From Syntrophaceae bacterium (lineage in GTDB: Bacteria; Desulfobacterota; Syntrophia; Syntrophales; Smithellaceae), in contig PLGI01000202.1 of assembly GCA_003139775.1 (NCBI GenBank), positions 1 to 47,484 on the forward strand: DNA of 47,484 nt, read 5' to 3'. The notes under the pieces were generated by a model. That model was given only the letters and a program-made list of their open reading frames with translations. It ran no database searches and had not been told where the DNA came from. Position numbers and translations under genes: made by a program. Shown one piece after another: positions 1 to 8,944 of this stretch. Position 1 is the first letter of the stretch; every line of letters begins with the position of its first letter.

Positions 1-372
1 CGTGGGGGTGAAATTCCACTGCGCCACCCGACTAAACATTCATGTTCTATAAACATCGATACTGGACCCCACATTTTGAGGTCAAGATATTCTTGACATT
101 CAAGAAACAACTTCCTATAGAACACATGGCTAGACGCAATGTCTTATCAAACATAAAGAAGCGCCTGATATGGATGTTACAATATCGGCAACGATAACAA
201 AATGCAAAGTCTGATCAATAGAACTTGTTGATGAACATGATGATGAGAGCTGATGCTCTAGGTAAACACAGTGCAGCGGGAGGCCCCTTGGATAATGAGC
301 CAACAGTTGCGTTAATTTTCCATAAATATGATTTCAAGCGATTGTCAATTTTCAAATTTTAGGAGGTAATCT
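1..372. other. Left-edge intergenic region
   Basis: No supported gene. One frame is open from the window edge to a stop at about 52 and could be the last codons of an upstream gene, but it is too short to identify. The only clear signal is an AGGAGG ribosome-binding site just before the ATG at 373. No convincing promoter hexamer pair was found. Confidence 0.5.
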
Positions 373-2202
373 ATGTCTAACAAAGAAGTAGTTGTCCCGT
401 CACCAAACCTTGATGCTTTTTACACCAAACCAAATAACTTGGTAGATCTCTTCGAGAACTCTTTGGCCAAGTTTGCTTCCCGTAATTTGTTTGGAGTCAA
501 GAATAAAGAGACCAATCAGTATGAATGGGTAACTTACGGCGCTGTGGCCGAGCGGGTAAATAACCTCAGGGGCGCTTTGAAAAAACTGGGGTTAAGCAAA
601 GGAGAGAAAATTGGCGTCATTGTCAGCAACTCGGTCGAATGGTTCGTGTGTGCCAATGCCACCCATGGTCTGGGCGGCGTTTTTGTCCCCATGTATGAAA
701 AAGAACTGCAGAAGACCTGGCTATACATCCTTAAGGACGCGGCTATAAAATATCTTTTTGTCCGTGATCAGCGCATTTACGATATCATTAAGAACTTTCA
801 AAAAGACCTTCCCGATTTAAAAGAAATATTTATTCTATACGGCGAGGGAGAAAATTCTCTGGCTGCGCTGGAAAAAATGGGCAAGGCAAATCCTGTTCCT
901 TCCTACAAACCGCACTGGTCGGAAACGGCTGTTATCATCTACACATCGGGTACCACCGGTGATCCGAAAGGCGTGCTGCTCCATCATGGCAACATGACGC
1001 ACAACGCCCGGGAGTGTCAAACGACTTTCGATGTAGGGGAGGAAGAGATCGGTTTATGCATTCTTCCCTGGGCGCACAGTTTCGGCCTGACCGCCGATCT
1101 GCATGCCTTTATCCTTGGCGGCTGGCAACTCGGATTTGCCGAATCCGCCGACAAACTCATGGTCAATTTTAATGAAGTCAAACCCACCCACATGTCCGCC
1201 GTGCCGCGTGTCTTCAACATTATTTACGACAAAATCCAACAGGGTGTGGCGGCGGATCCGGTCAAAAAACAATTCTTTGATTTGGCCTGCGCCGAAGCCA
1301 TCAAGAACCGGGGGCTGAAAGAAAAAACAAAAGAATTTCAAGACTATGACGCTCTGGTCTTTTCCCAGATCCGGAACCTTTTCGGCGGGAGATTAAAACA
1401 GGTGGTCACCGGCGGGGCGTTGATGAAACCGGAAATCGCGATGTTCTTCAGCGATGTCGGCGTGCCCACCTATGACGGCTATGGTTTGTCGGAAACCACA
1501 CCGGTCATTTCAAACAACGGACCCAAGCGGGGCAATAAATACGGCACGGTCGGAAAGCCTTTTAAGGATACGAACGTGGTTATCGATAAATCCCGTGTGG
1601 GAGAAGACAGTCCGGACGGCGAGATCGTGGTGTACGGCGCGCAAGTTATGCAGGGTTATCATAACAAACCGGAAGCCACCAAAGATGCGATGATGCCTGA
1701 TACCTGGAACGGTTTCCCTGGTATCAGGACCGGAGACCGCGGCTGGCTGGACGAAGACGGCTACCTGCATATCACCGGACGCTTCAAGGATGAATATAAA
1801 CTGGAAAACGGCAAATATGTGCATCCGGAATCGATAGAGAACGATATCAAACTCCTCCGGTATGTGTCCAATGTTATCATTTACGGTGAAGGTCGTCTGT
1901 ATAATGTGGCATTGGTTGTGCCGGATTTTGAGACGCTGAAAACTGATTCCAGGACCTCCGCATGGGCTCAAGGTACACCCGAAGAAACCATTGCCAATAA
2001 AGAATGCATGGATTTTATTTCTCAGCAGATCACCGAACATTTGCGCAAAACTTTCGGCGGATATGAAATCCCCCAGAAGTTCCTTTATATTGCCGAGGAC
2101 TTTTCCGTGAACAACGGCATGCTGACCCAGACGATGAAACTTGTTCGCCGCAATGTCATGAAAAAATACGGCGAACAACTGAAAGCCCTTTACAATGACT
2201 GA
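373..2202 (+). CDS. Long-chain fatty acid--CoA ligase (AMP-forming), FadD15-like
   Basis: This 609-residue protein belongs to the ANL (acyl-adenylate-forming) superfamily and should activate fatty acids to acyl-CoA using ATP. The P-loop-like AMP-binding motif YTSGTTGDPKGV lies at about residues 190-201, the YGLSET motif near 375, and the TGDRGWLDEDGY plus GRFKDEYKLENGK hinge region near 455-480. The length of about 600 residues and the LENGK-type hinge fit the bacterial long-chain (FadD15/ACSL-like) subgroup rather than short-chain ligases. The start is supported by AGGAGG 7 bases upstream. It stands alone on the plus strand, facing the enoyl-CoA hydratase remnant, and would feed beta-oxidation. 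Substrate chain length cannot be read from the sequence. Confidence 0.9.
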   Translation: MSNKEVVVPSPNLDAFYTKPNNLVDLFENSLAKFASRNLFGVKNKETNQYEWVTYGAVAERVNNLRGALKKLGLSKGEKIGVIVSNSVEWFVCANATHGLGGVFVPMYEKELQKTWLYILKDAAIKYLFVRDQRIYDIIKNFQKDLPDLKEIFILYGEGENSLAALEKMGKANPVPSYKPHWSETAVIIYTSGTTGDPKGVLLHHGNMTHNARECQTTFDVGEEEIGLCILPWAHSFGLTADLHAFILGGWQLGFAESADKLMVNFNEVKPTHMSAVPRVFNIIYDKIQQGVAADPVKKQFFDLACAEAIKNRGLKEKTKEFQDYDALVFSQIRNLFGGRLKQVVTGGALMKPEIAMFFSDVGVPTYDGYGLSETTPVISNNGPKRGNKYGTVGKPFKDTNVVIDKSRVGEDSPDGEIVVYGAQVMQGYHNKPEATKDAMMPDTWNGFPGIRTGDRGWLDEDGYLHITGRFKDEYKLENGKYVHPESIENDIKLLRYVSNVIIYGEGRLYNVALVVPDFETLKTDSRTSAWAQGTPEETIANKECMDFISQQITEHLRKTFGGYEIPQKFLYIAEDFSVNNGMLTQTMKLVRRNVMKKYGEQLKALYND

Positions 2203-2256
2203 TAGATTGATGGGGAAGAAAATAAAATTCCCCTTGTTTTAGGTATGATTTATGAC

Positions 2257-2306
2257 TTACGCCGGTGGCAATTTAAAAACGCGCCGGCGTAAGGTTAGGG
2301 AAATTT
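2257..2306 (+). terminator. Terminator-like hairpin after the first acyl-CoA ligase
   Basis: A perfect 10-base inverted repeat (CTTACGCCGG at 2257-2266 with CCGGCGTAAG at 2284-2293) follows the ligase stop by about 55 bases. The T-rich stretch comes only some 10 bases after the stem, so it may be a weak or imperfect intrinsic terminator. Confidence 0.4.
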
Positions 2307-2497
2307 TTATGAGCGATAAAGATACTGTTATTATTGTCAGTGGTATACTCACCTTTGCACCTTTCAAGTAGTAATTCACAACATCAAGATTTTTCAAAAT
2401 AATTTGTTTATAGGTGTAACAATTGTCAAGGCACATCTTGATTGGACACTATCTATCAAGTCAAGAGTAGGTCAGGACAACTTAGAACTTTGAACGT

Positions 2498-3280
2498 TTA
2501 TTTCCCTATGAATGTCGGTTTTCTTTTTTCCAGAAACGCCTTCATACCTTCTTTCTGATCCTGCGTGCTAAAGCAATGCGCAATACAGCTTACTTCCAGC
2601 TTGTTGGCGTTGTCCAGCGACATGTCAAATCCGTAATTAATCGCGTCCTTGGCCATCTTCAGGGCAAAAGACGGAAGCTTTGCCAGTTTCCCGGCAAATT
2701 TTTTATCCTCTTCCAAAAGATTTTCCGGCGGAAATACTTTATTGACCAAACCAATTTCATAAGCCCTTTGGGCATTAATCTGCACGCCGCCTAAAATCAT
2801 TTCTTTGGCTATTCCCCCATTCCAACCAGACGCGGCAAACGCTGGGTACCGCCCCAGCCGGGAATAACACCGATTAAAATCTCCGGCTGGCCAAAAACTG
2901 CCTTCTCCGACGCGAATCTGATATCGCAGGTCAACGCGATTTCTGTTCCGCCGCCGAGGGCAAAACCGTTAACGGCGGCAATAGAAGGTTTGGGCATTGT
3001 TTCAATCAGTCGTAAAGTGCGATGACCAAGTTCCATTAATGGGAGAATTTCCACCGATGTGGAATTTTGCATCCGCGAAATATCCGCTCCGGCGACAAAA
3101 GCCTTGTCTCCCGCGCCGGTTAAAATCAGCGCTTTGATGTTATCGTCTTTTTCGCAGATTGTTACCGCGTCGAGAATTTCCGTGAGCACTTCAAAATCAT
3201 GGCGTTTAAAACTTTAGGTCTGTTAAATGTTATGGTCGCGATTTCTTCTTCAACGTTAAAAAGAATGTTTTTGTATTCCA
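2498..3280 (-). pseudogene. Enoyl-CoA hydratase/isomerase, interrupted by two frameshifts
   Basis: Three consecutive reading frames together make one crotonase-family protein of about 260 residues, the normal length. It should hydrate enoyl-CoA in beta-oxidation. The protein begins at ATG 3280 (MEYKNILFNVEEE, preceded by an AAGGGA site). It shifts frame near 3200, where ATGATTTTGAAG is read for an expected Asn-Phe-Glu. It continues through ALILTGAGDKAFVAGADIS and the oxyanion-hole segment NGFALGGGTEIAL to GWGGTQRLPRLVGMG, then shifts again near 2807 in a run of five G. The tail holds AKEMILGGVQINAQRAYEIGLVNKVF and ends KRKPTFIG. Each shift is repaired by adding one base, the second in a homopolymer, so sequencing error is as likely as real decay. 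All catalytic regions are otherwise intact. Confidence 0.8.
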
Positions 3281-3297
3281 TTATCCCTTTCTTTCTT

Positions 3298-3340
3298 ATA
3301 AAAATACGGAGAAGCGATACTTCTTAGCTTCTCCGTATTC
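3298..3340 (-). terminator. Intrinsic terminator downstream of the second acyl-CoA ligase
   Basis: A 13-base perfect inverted repeat (AATACGGAGAAGC at 3304-3316 and its complement at 3328-3340) is followed on the minus strand by TTTTTAT. It lies directly after the ligase stop and separates it from the enoyl-CoA hydratase gene downstream. Confidence 0.75.
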
Positions 3341-3348
3341 CAATTTTA

Positions 3349-5037
3349 TTAACCTTTTCTTTTCTTTAATTCTTCCGCCCGCAATTCTTTGCGCAATATT
3401 TTACCCACAGCGGTCTTGGGTAACTCTTTACGGAATTCAACTTCCGTCGGCAACTTGTAAGCAGCCAGATGAGCCTTGCCAAATTCGATCATTTCCTGAG
3501 CCGTTGCTGTCTGGCCTTCCTTGAGAACGACAAAGAGTTTCACATTCTCTCCGCGTTTTGCATCGGGAACGCCGATGGAGCAGGCCTCTTCAACTTTGGG
3601 ATTGCCATAATAGACCTCGTCGATATCACGGGGGTAGACATTGTAGCCGCCGGAGATGATCATATCTTTCTTGCGGTCAACGATATAAAAATAGCCGTCT
3701 TCATCCATTGTGGCGATGTCTCCCGTATACATCCAGCCATCCTTCAGGACGTTGGCTGTTTCTTCAGCCATCCCTTTGTAACCCTTCATCACCTGAGGCC
3801 CCTTGACGATCAGTTCGCCGGGTTTGCCAATGGGCATGTCTGTAACACCATCATCAAGATCGACGATCCGAGACATGGTATCGGAAAGGGGGAGGCCAAT
3901 ACTGCCAACCTTCTGTTTTCCGTTGAAAGGATTGGTATGCGTAACAGGACATGTTTCCGTCATGCCGAAACCTTCGGAGATAAATGTCCCTGTGAGTTTC
4001 TGGAATTCATGAATGACCTCCACGGGAAGGGGCGCGCTGCCGGAAAAAGCTCCCTTTATACAGCTCATGTCCGTTTTGGCCAGATCTGGATGATTCATCA
4101 TTCCTATGTACATGGTGGGAACCATGGGCGTGAAAGTCGGTTTGTAGGTGCGAATCGCCTCCAGCAGCGGTTCGGGCTGCGGCCTGGGAATCAGAATCTG
4201 ATTCCAGCTCGCGAAAACGGCCAAGTTCATGGAACAGGATAGTCCGAATACATGGAAATAGGGCAGAGCACCCAGCATGGTTTCATGTCCTCTTCCGAAG
4301 GTCGGAAACCAGGCGTCGAGTTGCTGGACCTGCTTGCTGATATTTCCATGGGTCAGAATAACACCCTTGGAAACGCCGGTCGTTCCACCTGTATACTGGT
4401 ACATGGCAATATCATCGAGTGAGAGTTTTACTTTCGGCGGGTTGGGCTGGTACCTGGAGATGCAATCCATCCAGCGATAGACGTCCGGGGCGTCCGGAAC
4501 ATCAGCGAAGGGGAATTTTTTCAGCTTCTTCCCGAGAAACCTTTTAATTGGATTCAGAAAGTCGCCGATGCCCATGTAAACGATCTGCTTGATCTTTGTC
4601 TTCGGTCGTAGAGCGATCATGCGCTTACCGAGAGCGTCAATAGTAATGAGGACTTTGGATTCAGAATCCTTGAACTGATGTTCCAACTCCGGATCCGAAT
4701 AGAGGGGATTATTCATGACAACGATGGCGCCTATCTTCAGAATAGAATAGTAGGCGACAACGCAGGGAATACTATTGGGCAGGAGAATCGATACCGCATC
4801 CCCTTTCTTGATACCGAATTCCGTAAGGCAGGTAGCAAAGCGATCCACATGATCCTTGAATTGGCGGTATGTCATCTTATAACCGACAAAAACCATCGCT
4901 GTATCATCGGGAAAATCTTTTGCCGATTTTTCAAGATAGTCCGGCATGGTGAGTTCCTCGTACTTAATGTTTTCCGGAACACCTTTTTCGTAAGACTTCA
5001 ACCAGGGTTTACTTTCATAACTGATATTTACTGCCAT
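3349..5037 (-). CDS. Long-chain fatty acid--CoA ligase, FadD-like
   Basis: This 562-residue AMP-forming acyl-CoA synthetase matches the classical FadD length. The adenylate motif YTGGTTGVSKGV lies at about residues 215-226, followed by EGFGMTET, TGDIATMDEDGYFYIVDR and the C-terminal PKTAVGKILRKEL that carries the catalytic lysine. It would activate long- or medium-chain fatty acids for beta-oxidation. The ATG at 5037 has a GGGAGG site about 10 bases upstream. Its own terminator separates it from the enoyl-CoA hydratase gene. It shares little obvious sequence with the 609-residue ligase at the left end, so the two probably differ in substrate or regulation. Confidence 0.92.
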   Translation of the reverse strand: MAVNISYESKPWLKSYEKGVPENIKYEELTMPDYLEKSAKDFPDDTAMVFVGYKMTYRQFKDHVDRFATCLTEFGIKKGDAVSILLPNSIPCVVAYYSILKIGAIVVMNNPLYSDPELEHQFKDSESKVLITIDALGKRMIALRPKTKIKQIVYMGIGDFLNPIKRFLGKKLKKFPFADVPDAPDVYRWMDCISRYQPNPPKVKLSLDDIAMYQYTGGTTGVSKGVILTHGNISKQVQQLDAWFPTFGRGHETMLGALPYFHVFGLSCSMNLAVFASWNQILIPRPQPEPLLEAIRTYKPTFTPMVPTMYIGMMNHPDLAKTDMSCIKGAFSGSAPLPVEVIHEFQKLTGTFISEGFGMTETCPVTHTNPFNGKQKVGSIGLPLSDTMSRIVDLDDGVTDMPIGKPGELIVKGPQVMKGYKGMAEETANVLKDGWMYTGDIATMDEDGYFYIVDRKKDMIISGGYNVYPRDIDEVYYGNPKVEEACSIGVPDAKRGENVKLFVVLKEGQTATAQEMIEFGKAHLAAYKLPTEVEFRKELPKTAVGKILRKELRAEELKKRKG

Positions 5038-5118
5038 TATTTACGACCCTCCCTTTCTCAATTTTTTGATTAATGGCGCATTATACTCTGCCGCGAAAAA
5101 AATTAAAACAATTTTTTT

Positions 5119-5415
5119 TAATGACACTCGCTGATAATGAGCCAAGCTGAAAACGAATGAAGTGAAGTTTGAAGCGTAAGGCGAACTATACCAGGTGCGT
5201 AGCGCCGCCGTGGTAGAACGAACGAAGATTGTCCCTGCCACCTAAAGGTGGCGGGATAATTCGCTCTAAGATTTTCAGAGCACTACGTTTCGGAAAATCA
5301 AGGCTCATTAAAGCGTTAGTCATAGCGAGACTCTCTGAAAATGAGCATAGCGAAGTTTGAAGAGAAAGTCGAACTTTCCAATAGCCTAAGGCTATTGGAA
5401 ATTATCCCGCACAAG
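5119..5415 (+). repeat. Modular hairpin repeat, locus 1
   Basis: This compound copy begins TAATGACACTC right after a T tract. It contains a degraded first module, a hairpin with arms CTGCCACCT and AGGTGGCGG (5233-5252), and an inverted module with stem GATTTTC (5270-5276) paired to GAAAATC (5293-5299). Next is a module with CTCTGAAAAT (5333-5342) paired to GTTTGAAGAG (5355-5364). It ends with a hairpin CCAATAGCC-TAA-GGCTATTGG and ATTATCCCGC. It sits between two minus-strand genes and holds no credible ORF. Confidence 0.85.
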
Positions 5416-5443
5416 TTGGGTTGAATATCTGTAATTTTTGCAT

Positions 5444-5480
5444 AAAAAAAGCCCGATCTTTATCCAGATCGGACTTTTTA
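5444..5480 (-). terminator. Intrinsic terminator of the etf-EMO unit
   Basis: The hairpin GCCCGATCT / AGATCGGAC (5451-5474) ends in a T run on the minus strand, 26 bases or more after the EMO stop. Runs of A and T on both sides mean it could act in both directions. Confidence 0.75.
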
Positions 5481-5505
5481 TAAATCTTATTTTGGAAATA
5501 GTTAC

Positions 5506-7668
5506 TTAGGTTGCGCAAGTATCAACAGGAGCTTTGGTTTCTTCCAATCCCATTGCCTTGATAACGATTTCGGAAATATCCAGCGCGACCATTTTTTCCG
5601 ACTGCTGTTTGTCTTTGATTCCATCCGAAAGCATAGTGAGACAGAAAGGACATCCGACAGCGATAGTGCTGGCGTTGGTTGCGATAGCCTGATCGGTGCG
5701 CGCGTTGTTTATGCGCTCTCCCTCTTCTTCCATCCACATTCTGGCTCCGCCGGCGCCACAGCAGAAGCTCTTGGACAGATTGCGATCCATTTCCGCAAGT
5801 TTCATCCCGGGAATAGCGTTTAAAATCTGGCGCGGCTGATCGTAAACTTTATTGTAACGGCCAAGGAAGCAGGAATCGTGATAAGTGAATATTCCATCCT
5901 GTGACTTGGTGAGTTTAATCTTACCTTTGGCGATTAAGTCAGCAATGATTTCGGTGTGATGATAAACTTCATAATTGCCGCCAAAGTTGGGGTAATCTTT
6001 CTTTATACAGTTATAACCGTGCGGGCAAATGGCGATAATTTTCTTTACGCCATAGCCATTCATTATTTCTATATTAGCCTGAGCCTGCGACTGGAACAGA
6101 TATTCATTTCCACCGCGCATAGCCGAATCGCCGCAGCAGCCTTCTTCAGTGCCTAAGATACCGAAGCTGACACCTGCCGCCTGCAGAATCTTCGCAAAGG
6201 CAACGGAAATTTTCTTGCCGCGATCATCGAAAGAACCGGCACAACCAACATAGAAGAGATATTCCACATTGGCATCTTCCGCCAGAGTTTTGATACCCAT
6301 TTCCTTGGCCCAGTCGGCGCGCATATGAGCGCCAATGCCCCAAGGATTGGAATTGTTTTCCATATTGCGGTAAGTCAACTGAAGTTCCGGAGCAAAATCC
6401 GCCTCGGTCAGAACTTTATAGCGGCGCATATCGATAATTTTCTGTACATGTTCAATTGAAGCTGAGCAGTTTTCCACACAATACATACAGTTGGTGCAAT
6501 CCCACAGTTCATGCATACTAACGACGTCACCCAACAATGCTTTCCCTGAAGCTGTGCCTTCCGTGGCCTCAGCAACCGGTGCTGCCACTCCCGCGCCTTC
6601 CGCGGCGAGAACAGCAGCAACCTTAGCTTTAATCGCAGCCGGAGCTATTTCCAGCCAATGCGTCTTAATATCCTGAACCAGCTTCTTGGGAGATAAGTGT
6701 TTACCTGTAAGATAAGCTGGGCAGCCGTCCTGACAGCGACCACAACGCGTACAGGCGTCGGAATCAAAAATCTGTTTCCAGGTAAATTCTTCCAGTTTGG
6801 ATACACCGAAGGATTCCTGATTTTCAATATCACGAATCGGCTCTATATATCCGGTTGGTTTTAGGGATGCAAAGAAGTGATTGGCCGGTGTCGTAATTAT
6901 GTGCAAAAGCCGCGAATACGGAATGTACGCGATAAAACCAAGAACTATAAAAGTATGCGTCCACCACATCACCTTGTGAAGAGTCAAAGCTGTGGATGTT
7001 TCGACGCCGGCAAGTGCATAGGTGGCGATGCCCCAGCTGACAAACCGGACCGATTCCCAGGGAGTTTCCTGATAAGTTACACGGATTCGCAAGGCGCTGA
7101 TGAGAAACCCTGTCACGACGATGCCCAGAATGAAGAGCAGGGCGATCGCGTCATCGGCAGTATTGTCCGATTTTCCCTTATAAGCCAGACGCTCCGGTTT
7201 GATTACGTATCTGCGCAGCATTGCCATAAGTACCCCGATCAACACACAAAGACCGAAGGCTTGCATCAGGAAAGCGAAACCCAGATAAAAATTGCCGCGA
7301 TTAAATGACCAACCCAATAAAGGTTCCGTGATATGGAATTCTCCGGCATCGAAAGCGGCTCCGAAAATTAAAACAAAAAAACCAAAAAAGATTAAGCCGT
7401 GCATAATGCCCGGATAGGCGTCTTTCCATGTCTTGATCTGCAAAAAGCCGTTGACGAAAAGAGATTTCAATCTCAAGGGAAGCTGATCCCAGCGGATTTC
7501 TTCCTTGCCCATCGCTTTCCATAGCGTCCAGCGTTGGTAAACACCGTAAGCAAATATTGCCATTGCCACGGCAGTTAAAATAAAGAGTATCGTCTCAAAA
7601 CCTTGAGCGTTCCAGAAAACTTCACGACCTTCGTTTCCTATTCCTATTGGGATTATATTATGTTCCAT
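5506..7668 (-). CDS. Membrane-bound ETF:(mena)quinone oxidoreductase, FeS / heterodisulfide-reductase-like (EMO type)
   Basis: This 720-residue membrane iron-sulfur protein probably takes electrons from reduced ETF and passes them to membrane quinone. Residues 1-270 hold about five or six membrane helices of the NarI (nitrate reductase gamma) type with several histidines (H90, H231, H237, H256) that could bind haem b. Two 4Fe-4S motifs follow, CTRCGRCQDGCP (306-317) and CTNCMYCVENC (391-401). Two CCG domains end the protein, with GCCGD near 510-514 and FCCGAGG near 635-641. An Ala-rich linker at about 342-375 separates the two 4Fe-4S motifs. Location directly after etfBA on the same strand supports the role, as in the EMO proteins known from Geobacter and Syntrophus relatives. 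AGGAGG lies 4 bases before the ATG. A generic HdrD-like oxidoreductase is the alternative. Confidence 0.88.
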   Translation of the reverse strand: MEHNIIPIGIGNEGREVFWNAQGFETILFILTAVAMAIFAYGVYQRWTLWKAMGKEEIRWDQLPLRLKSLFVNGFLQIKTWKDAYPGIMHGLIFFGFFVLIFGAAFDAGEFHITEPLLGWSFNRGNFYLGFAFLMQAFGLCVLIGVLMAMLRRYVIKPERLAYKGKSDNTADDAIALLFILGIVVTGFLISALRIRVTYQETPWESVRFVSWGIATYALAGVETSTALTLHKVMWWTHTFIVLGFIAYIPYSRLLHIITTPANHFFASLKPTGYIEPIRDIENQESFGVSKLEEFTWKQIFDSDACTRCGRCQDGCPAYLTGKHLSPKKLVQDIKTHWLEIAPAAIKAKVAAVLAAEGAGVAAPVAEATEGTASGKALLGDVVSMHELWDCTNCMYCVENCSASIEHVQKIIDMRRYKVLTEADFAPELQLTYRNMENNSNPWGIGAHMRADWAKEMGIKTLAEDANVEYLFYVGCAGSFDDRGKKISVAFAKILQAAGVSFGILGTEEGCCGDSAMRGGNEYLFQSQAQANIEIMNGYGVKKIIAICPHGYNCIKKDYPNFGGNYEVYHHTEIIADLIAKGKIKLTKSQDGIFTYHDSCFLGRYNKVYDQPRQILNAIPGMKLAEMDRNLSKSFCCGAGGARMWMEEEGERINNARTDQAIATNASTIAVGCPFCLTMLSDGIKDKQQSEKMVALDISEIVIKAMGLEETKAPVDTCAT

Positions 7669-7766
7669 TTATCCTCCTAAATATTGAGGGTTGATTATTA
7701 ATCCGTTAATTTATTTTTGGAGAATTTTCCCCAAGTCTGCTTACTGTTGTTATATAATTAACTTTT

Positions 7767-7865
7767 ATGTCATTGGAATCTTACCTCTTGTTATTTCGAG
7801 GAGCAACGGCGGGTGAGAAATCCTTAAAGATTCCTCACCCGCCTTAGGCGGATTCGGAATGACAT
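7767..7865. repeat. MITE/REP-like palindromic element between etfA and EMO
   Basis: An imperfect terminal inverted repeat (ATGTCATTGGAAT on the left, ATTCGGAATGACAT on the right) encloses a strong inner hairpin, GGCGGGTGAG (7808-7817) paired with CTCACCCGCC (7834-7843). The TGTCATTCCGAAT edge resembles a repeat type scattered in many environmental bacterial genomes. It is unrelated in sequence to the hairpin-module family elsewhere in the window. It lies in the 280-base gap inside the etfBA-EMO unit and may weaken or modulate read-through. Confidence 0.7.
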
Positions 7866-7949
7866 TTTTTCTGATACTTATTCAATTTCCGGCAAAGACC
7901 AACTCAACGTCTTTGCTGGAAACTCATATTTTTTCTTACAACTTTAATT

Positions 7950-8921
7950 CTAGGCCATCAATTTCTTGCAGGCAGTGGTCAATTCGGGAACGACCTTGAA
8001 AAGATCATCCACAACACCAAAATCGGCTTTGGTGAAGATGGGAGCTTCCGCATCCTTATTAATAGCCACTATGCACTTCGATGAGCTCATGCCAGCCAGA
8101 TGCTGAATCGCGCCGGAAATTCCGCAGGCGATATACAGATTGGGAGAAACAACCTTTCCTGTCTGTCCAACCTGATCTTTCTGTGGTCTCCAGCCGGCAT
8201 CAACCGCGGCGCGGGACGCACCGACCGTGCCTTTGAGCACGTCAGCCAATTCTTCCAGAATCTTATATTCATCCGGACCCTTCATACCACGTCCGCCGGA
8301 AACAATAATGTTGGCTTCGGTCAAGTCAACCTTACCGCTGGTATCTTTCTGCACTTCCAGAACCTTGCTCTTGACAGCGTCAATAACCACATCCACTTTT
8401 GTTACCGCGCCGGCTTTGGCGTTTTCGACAGCCGGAAACACGTTGGGACGAAGCGATGCCATTCCCGGGGTGGTATTGAAGACCACTTCGCCGAAGCATT
8501 TACCGGCATACATCGGGCGGATGGCAACCAGTTTGCCTCCGTCAACCTTTACATCCGTGCAATCCGTGGCCAGACCACCGGCCAGTTTAGCGGCTACGCG
8601 GGCGGAAAGATCCTTGCCCTGAACTGACGCGCCAAACAGGGCGATCAACGCATCGTTGTCTTTTAATATTTTAGCAACGACCTGTGCGTGCGCTTCGGTA
8701 ACATATGGTTCCAAAGCCGCATTGTCGCCGACAAAAACTTTATCTACACCGAATTTACCTAACTCGGCAGCCAAACTTTCTATACCTGAACCAAGCAGAA
8801 TGGCGCTGACTTCATTTCCCGTCTGATCAGCCAATTTTCTGGCCGCGGAAGCAAGCTCAAAACTCACTTTACGCAGGGCGCCGTCTCTTTGTTCCGCTAT
8901 TACAAATACTCCTTTTGCCAT
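7950..8921 (-). CDS. etfA: Electron transfer flavoprotein alpha subunit
   Basis: The 323-residue protein is the usual length for EtfA, the FAD-binding subunit of the soluble ETF dimer that accepts electrons from acyl-CoA dehydrogenases. The N-terminal half starts MAKGVFVIAEQRDG. The C-terminal FAD domain is clear: SGGRGMKGPDEY near 209, GASRAAVDAGW, QVGQTGKVVSPNLYIACGISG and a final NKDAEAPIFTKADFGVVDD. A GGAGG site precedes the ATG. It follows etfB by 23 bases and precedes the ETF:quinone oxidoreductase, so electrons can pass from acyl-CoA to membrane quinone. No extra ferredoxin domain of the kind seen in some bifurcating ETFs is present. Confidence 0.95.
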   Translation of the reverse strand: MAKGVFVIAEQRDGALRKVSFELASAARKLADQTGNEVSAILLGSGIESLAAELGKFGVDKVFVGDNAALEPYVTEAHAQVVAKILKDNDALIALFGASVQGKDLSARVAAKLAGGLATDCTDVKVDGGKLVAIRPMYAGKCFGEVVFNTTPGMASLRPNVFPAVENAKAGAVTKVDVVIDAVKSKVLEVQKDTSGKVDLTEANIIVSGGRGMKGPDEYKILEELADVLKGTVGASRAAVDAGWRPQKDQVGQTGKVVSPNLYIACGISGAIQHLAGMSSSKCIVAINKDAEAPIFTKADFGVVDDLFKVVPELTTACKKLMA

Positions 8922-8944
8922 TTTTCAATTCCTCCGCTTTAAAA

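Noticed and set aside
1510-2178. Minus-strand ORF of 222 codons inside the first acyl-CoA ligase
   Set aside because: Antisense shadow; the plus-strand frame has all ANL motifs.
3469-4242. Plus-strand ORF of 257 codons opposite the FadD-like gene
   Set aside because: Antisense shadow of a clear acyl-CoA ligase; no ribosome-binding site and no recognisable protein.
5041-5241. Minus-strand ORF of 66 codons upstream of the FadD-like gene
   Set aside because: Made largely of repeat locus 1 sequence; no family and no own ribosome-binding site.
5119-5415. Repeat loci considered as CRISPR arrays
   Set aside because: Units are not regularly spaced, spacers are not unique sequences, and no cas genes are present.
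7767-7865. Palindromic element considered as part of the modular hairpin family
   Set aside because: It shares neither the AATGAGACT flank nor the GTCGAATTATCC flank nor the loop; it is a different repeat type.
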